Assembly (NCBI GenBank): GCA_013335405.1
Contig: JAAXVR010000024.1
Coordinates: forward strand, 1 to 43,550
DNA length: 43,550 nt
Direction of reading: 5' to 3'
Source of the DNA: Chlorobiaceae bacterium
Lineage (GTDB): Bacteria > Bacteroidota > Chlorobiia > Chlorobiales > Chlorobiaceae
The translations under genes were made by a program, and so were the position numbers. The notes under the pieces are model-generated. The model saw only the letters and a list, made by a program, of their open reading frames with translations. It was not told the origin of the DNA and made no database searches. This document shows, one piece after another, positions 42,047-43,550 of the stretch (position 1 is its first letter; every line of letters starts with the position of its first letter).

Positions 42047-43273
42047 ATGAAAAAACACCTGCTGCCATTGCTCGTTGCCGCTATCGTTCTCCCAGGAAAC
42101 ACACCGCTTGAAGCGAAATCCACAGCTTCCGCAAACAACGTCCGGCCCGAAGGTGCATCACTGAAAAAGGTCATGGACGGCTATGCGCGTCAGTATGATA
42201 ATCTCAGGCCGGTTACCGGCAGATGTCCCCATGATTACCGGCTGATCCAGATCTGCCTGCTGCTCGATACGAGCAACAGCATGGACGGGCTGATAAACCA
42301 GGCAAAAAGCCAGCTCTGGCAGATCGTGAACGATCTTTCGAGGATGCAGAAACGGGGTGAACCTATCCAGCTCGAGGTGGCACTGTATGAGTACGGCAAC
42401 AACGCACTCTCGCTCTCTTCAGGCTATGTCAGGCAGGTTTCGCCCTTTACCCGTGACCTCGACCGGATCTCCGAAGCGCTCTTCTCCCTCGATACCAACG
42501 GCGGTTCGGAGTATTGCGGGCACGTTATCGGCAGCAGTCTGAACCAGCTCCGCTGGAACAGCTCCCGGGAAGGGCTGAACATGATTTTCATTGCAGGAAA
42601 CGAGCCGTTCAATCAGGGGTCGGTGAATTACGAGGCGGCCTGCCGGTGGGCTCTGGAAAAGGGGATCACGGTCAACACCATTTACTGTGGTGATAACCGG
42701 TCGGGGGAGGAGACGTACTGGAAGAGAGGCGCACTGCTGGGTGGAGGAAGCTATTTTTCCATCGACAGCGACAGGATGCCCGTCGATATACCGACGCCCT
42801 ACGACGATGATCTCGTTGTGCTGAACAGCCGGATCAACAAGACCTATATCCCTTACGGCAGAGCGGGAAAGGAAAGCTTTGAGCGCCAGTCTGCACAGGA
42901 TATGAATGCGGCGAAACTCGCCGCTCCCGTTTCAGCCGCAAGGGCTTCGACGAAAGCTTCGGGCCTCTATAAAGCATCCGAATGGGACCTTGTCGACGCC
43001 CTCGAGGATAAAAAAATCACGACCGCCAAGCTCAGGAAGGAAGAGCTGCCCGAAGAGCTCCGCAGCATGAGTCCCGCCCAGCTGGATGCTCACGTGCAGC
43101 AGAAAAAGAGCGAGAGGGCCCAGGTGAAGGCGCAGATCGCCGACCTTGGCCGCAAGCGAGATGCTTACCTCATCGAAAAGCGGAAGGACACCGCCGGCGA
43201 GGAGAGCCTCGGTTCGGCCATCCAGAAAAACCTCCGCACCCAGGCCGAAGCGAAAAAGTTCACCTGGAGGTAG
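42047..43273 (+). CDS. Exported von Willebrand factor A domain protein
   Basis: A 408-residue protein. Residues 1-23 form a signal peptide (MKKHLLPLLVAAIVLPGNTP, then LEA). The VWA domain (about 66-250) has the MIDAS motif DTSNS (D74, S76, S78), which binds Mg for ligand contact. The C-terminal third (about 300-400) is charged and alpha-helical, with a likely coiled coil. The ATG at 42047 is chosen for its Lys-Lys signal-peptide start; ATG 42035 would add four residues. Partners are not evident and no MoxR-type ATPase is nearby. A terminator follows. Confidence 0.85.
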   Translation: MKKHLLPLLVAAIVLPGNTPLEAKSTASANNVRPEGASLKKVMDGYARQYDNLRPVTGRCPHDYRLIQICLLLDTSNSMDGLINQAKSQLWQIVNDLSRMQKRGEPIQLEVALYEYGNNALSLSSGYVRQVSPFTRDLDRISEALFSLDTNGGSEYCGHVIGSSLNQLRWNSSREGLNMIFIAGNEPFNQGSVNYEAACRWALEKGITVNTIYCGDNRSGEETYWKRGALLGGGSYFSIDSDRMPVDIPTPYDDDLVVLNSRINKTYIPYGRAGKESFERQSAQDMNAAKLAAPVSAARASTKASGLYKASEWDLVDALEDKKITTAKLRKEELPEELRSMSPAQLDAHVQQKKSERAQVKAQIADLGRKRDAYLIEKRKDTAGEESLGSAIQKNLRTQAEAKKFTWR

Positions 43274-43292
43274 CCTCCATTCCGTTGGAATT

Positions 43293-43317
43293 AAAGCCCC
43301 GCATGCCGGGGCTTTTC
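43293..43317. terminator. Terminator after the VWA gene (also faces the HigA remnant)
   Basis: AAAGCCCC (43293-43300) pairs with GGGGCTTT (43308-43315) around a 7-base loop, followed by T. It is nearly symmetric and may serve both convergent units. Confidence 0.8.
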
Positions 43318-43476
43318 ATTTTGGACGAAAGCTTTTGATTCCATTGATCCGCTGAAAGGGAACATGGATGGCATTGGCAAGCCTGCGCTGCGTAATCCCC
43401 ATAGGTAAAAGGAAAATTCCTCGAGCAGCATCTCTCCCGGATGCGTCGGGGTTCTGTCTGTCGGTATGCGTGGCAT
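43316..43476 (-). pseudogene. higA: Frameshifted, truncated HigA-type antitoxin
   Basis: The reading frame starting at 43476 encodes MPRIPTDRTPTHPGEMLLEEF, the standard N-terminus of HigA (plasmid-maintenance antidote, XRE-type). The homology then continues in another frame as MGITQRRLANAIHVPFQRIN, the helix-turn-helix, after a frameshift near 43408-43417. It stops at 43316, short of the usual ~95 residues. HigA represses and neutralises HigB RNase toxin. No higB is visible in the 74 bases upstream to the window edge. It is a decayed gene, not functional as read. Confidence 0.72.
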
Positions 43477-43550
43477 GGTATTGAAATGTTATTACTGCTG
43501 CAAATACAGCCAACTGGCTACCAAGGATTTTTACTGTCATCCTGAATGAA

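Noticed and set aside
43477-43550. higB toxin gene upstream of the HigA remnant
   Set aside because: The 74 bases to the window edge do not encode a recognisable HigB end in any frame.

Overview
The window reads as chromosome of a green sulfur bacterium (Chlorobiaceae; genus not determined). The main grounds are an 11-subunit complex I operon nuoA-B-C-D-H-I-J-K-L-M-N with no NADH-oxidising module (no nuoE, F or G), followed by a HupSLC-D uptake [NiFe] hydrogenase. A bacillithiol-type deacetylase, a GTP cyclohydrolase/PTPS pair of the kind that could feed biopterin glycosides, and a small repeat protein with the look of a chlorosome-envelope component also fit. This assignment comes from gene content and recalled family knowledge; no search was run.

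Layout. 1-350 is the 3' end of polyphosphate kinase, followed by a PhoB/OmpR-type response regulator. 1365-3378 holds bshB1 (minus), dut (plus) and a repeat-containing protein (minus). 3531-6643 is a minus-strand pair: a RqcH/NFACT-type protein and a membrane-anchored J-domain protein. 6932-9919 is a plus-strand series: dCMP deaminase, ribD, a DoxX-like membrane protein and a lone ABC ATPase. 10213-17188 continues with an L,D-transpeptidase, a Tpx peroxidase, a GH13 amylase, riboflavin synthase, RarA and a TolC-like protein. 17167-18852 is a minus-strand group of two leucine tRNAs, a HIT protein and a methyltransferase. 18968-21512 is a coupled plus-strand cluster: a PAP2-like membrane protein, a ferrochelatase-family protein, a TPR protein and a small membrane protein.

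21697-32816 is the complex I operon, closed by a clear terminator. 33022-37128 is the hydrogenase unit with its own palindrome-bearing upstream region. folE and a PTPS-II-type queD/ptpS homologue follow on the minus strand. The last stretch contains an OsmC protein, a glycosyltransferase, thioredoxin, a MutT-like Nudix hydrolase, a secreted VWA protein and a frameshifted remnant of a HigA antitoxin.

Functionally, the core of the window is membrane redox chemistry. A ferredoxin- or otherwise-fed complex I and an H2-oxidising hydrogenase with a cytochrome b subunit could both deliver electrons to the quinone pool. The most notable observations are the six-cysteine proximal-cluster signature of HupS (the hallmark of O2-tolerant hydrogenases) in a presumed strict anaerobe; an 11-residue amphipathic repeat protein that could coat a lipid monolayer; histidine-rich loops in NuoL and NuoM; and paired Cys-to-Ser losses in two adjacent genes. 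I saw no CRISPR array, insertion sequence, prophage or intact toxin-antitoxin system. No gene-free stretch exceeds 300 bases; the longest gaps (6644-6931, 9920-10212, 40713-40999, 41755-42046) hold only candidate promoter or palindrome elements.
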